DNA from: Trichomonas vaginalis G3
Lineage: Eukaryota; Parabasalia; Trichomonadida; Trichomonadidae
Length of the DNA stretch: 64,000 nucleotides
Reading direction: 5' to 3'
Assembly: GCF_026262505.1 (NCBI RefSeq)
Contig: NC_067205.1
Span: 23,841,585-23,905,584, forward strand
Positions 63,271 to 64,000 of the stretch are shown here, in pieces. Under the pieces are notes generated by a model. The model did no database searches and was not told the origin of the DNA. It was given only the letters and a program-made list of their open reading frames with translations. Position 1 is the stretch's first letter. Each line of letters starts with the position of its first letter. Made by a program: the position numbers and the translations under genes.

Positions 63271-64000
63271 ATGTACAGAATAGATGTTTCAGATTTTTAT
63301 GACTTCCAAGCCTTCAGAAATATGTGTCCATTTCGAGACTATAACAAAGCAGTCGAGAATTTGAAACGTTTAGTCATTTATGTCGACTCTGCCCCAGAAT
63401 GTTATGTTATGAAAGAATGGGATGTTGTCTTTAACAAACCAAGAGCAACAATAGTTTCAGAACAAGAATGTAGACAGAAACTTAAGAAAATAAAAGTTGT
63501 ACAAGTTGGCATGAAGATGTTAGATGCTTGGGATATCTTATTGTCAAAGTTAGAAGATTTTTCAGTTCGTGTATAAAGTTCTATACACCTTCTCCAAACT
63601 TCTATTCTATCTTCACTGGATATAAATACGAACAAGTAGAATGGAAAGAAAATGTTATAGAAGCTTGGTTAGACCATGTCAAAGAAATTATATGCAATGG
63701 AAACGAAAAGGTTTATGAGTATATCTTATGTTGGTTTGCAAACATCTTACAACATCCAAGTGCTAAAAATGAAACTGCTCTCATTATAATTGGAAAACAA
63801 GGAACTGGTAAGAACACATTCTTTACAGATATCTTATGCAAACTGTTAGAGGGCTATTCGAACCCTAATATGACAAACTTAGAAAACATCTGCGGTAAAT
63901 TTAACTCCTCAATAGAGAATATGAAACTTATAGTATGTAACGAACTTCAAAGTATAGATAACAAAAGTTTTGAACTCAGATGCTTTGAAGAGTCTTATAA
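63271..64000 (+). pseudogene. SF3 helicase of Polinton B (runs off the window)
   Basis: It begins MYRIDVSDFYDFQAFRNMCP and reaches the Walker A (IIIGKQGTGKNTFF, about 63,790) and Walker B (VCNELQS) region before the window ends. It matches 3,256-4,030 of A. It appears broken once or twice. The N-terminal 110 residues are not a recognised primase. Confidence 0.8.

Larger units (their letters stand above)
55390..64000 (+). mobile_element. Polinton/Maverick B (family 1), left-hand part
   Basis: Begins with a 43-base A-run and a GC-rich TIR inverse to that of A, followed by iterons, then the left-end genes (basic peptide, long Gln/Pro-rich protein), capsid, CCG protein, minor capsid and the start of the SF3 helicase, and runs off the right edge. 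Bases 60,015-64,000 correspond to 1-4,030 of A with only a few percent difference by eye. It is broken in several genes (about ten breaks in the visible part) and young. It lies 29 bases after the Cys-rich surface gene. Confidence 0.9.

Noticed and set aside
1-64000. tRNA, rRNA or spliceosomal intron signals
   Set aside because: I looked for cloverleaf-like and conserved rRNA words and for the rare trichomonad intron pattern, and saw none that I could support by eye.

Overview
The window reads as nuclear DNA of a parabasalid, most likely Trichomonas vaginalis. The reasons are AT-rich, compact, intronless host genes, a BLM/Sgs1-type RecQ with an Asn/Gln-rich N-terminus, a membrane-anchored subtilisin, Gly-rich/Cys-rich and mucin-like surface proteins, and above all three Polinton/Maverick elements. 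Polintons make up an unusually large share of that genome. The species is an inference from gene content; no search was run.

Layout. 1-18,745: right-hand ~80% of Polinton A (family 1), running off the left edge. 18,746-29,856: host DNA with a repeat gene interrupted by a TA-target MITE, a second MITE copy, RecQ helicase, a metallo-beta-lactamase-fold hydrolase, a small membrane protein and a second copy of the repeat gene. 29,863-45,950: Polinton C (family 2), a complete 16.1-kb element with 300-bp terminal inverted repeats (TIRs) and a 6-bp target duplication. 45,957-55,389: host surface/secretory genes: a decayed subtilisin with mucin-like stalk and membrane anchor, a membrane-bound thioredoxin-fold protein, and a Gly-rich/Cys-rich surface gene split by a hAT-like element that carries a 1.6-kb satellite. 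55,390-64,000: left-hand part of Polinton B, same family and orientation as A, running off the right edge. Bases 1-4,000 match about 60,015-64,000 closely.

How the Polinton genes fit together. Both families have a major capsid protein, a candidate minor capsid protein, an FtsK/A32-like packaging ATPase, a retroviral-type integrase, small amphipathic virion-type peptides, a fibre with 13-residue heptad-like repeats and a phage-collar-like tip, and a small conserved protein with a CCG motif. They differ in replication genes: family 2 has a protein-primed family B DNA polymerase, whereas family 1 shows an SF3 helicase and no polymerase in either copy. Family 1 also carries KilA-N, T5orf172 and N6-adenine methyltransferase genes. 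All three elements are broken in several genes but look young: the TIR arms of C are almost identical, and A and B differ little where they overlap. Some small length differences could be residual sequencing error.

The most interesting signals are the helicase-type family 1, the fibre tip shared at DNA level between two otherwise diverged families, GC-rich hairpin modules embedded in the genes of C, TIRs that include promoters and start codons, and a homopolymer cap on the family 1 termini that can be judged against an empty site within the window.
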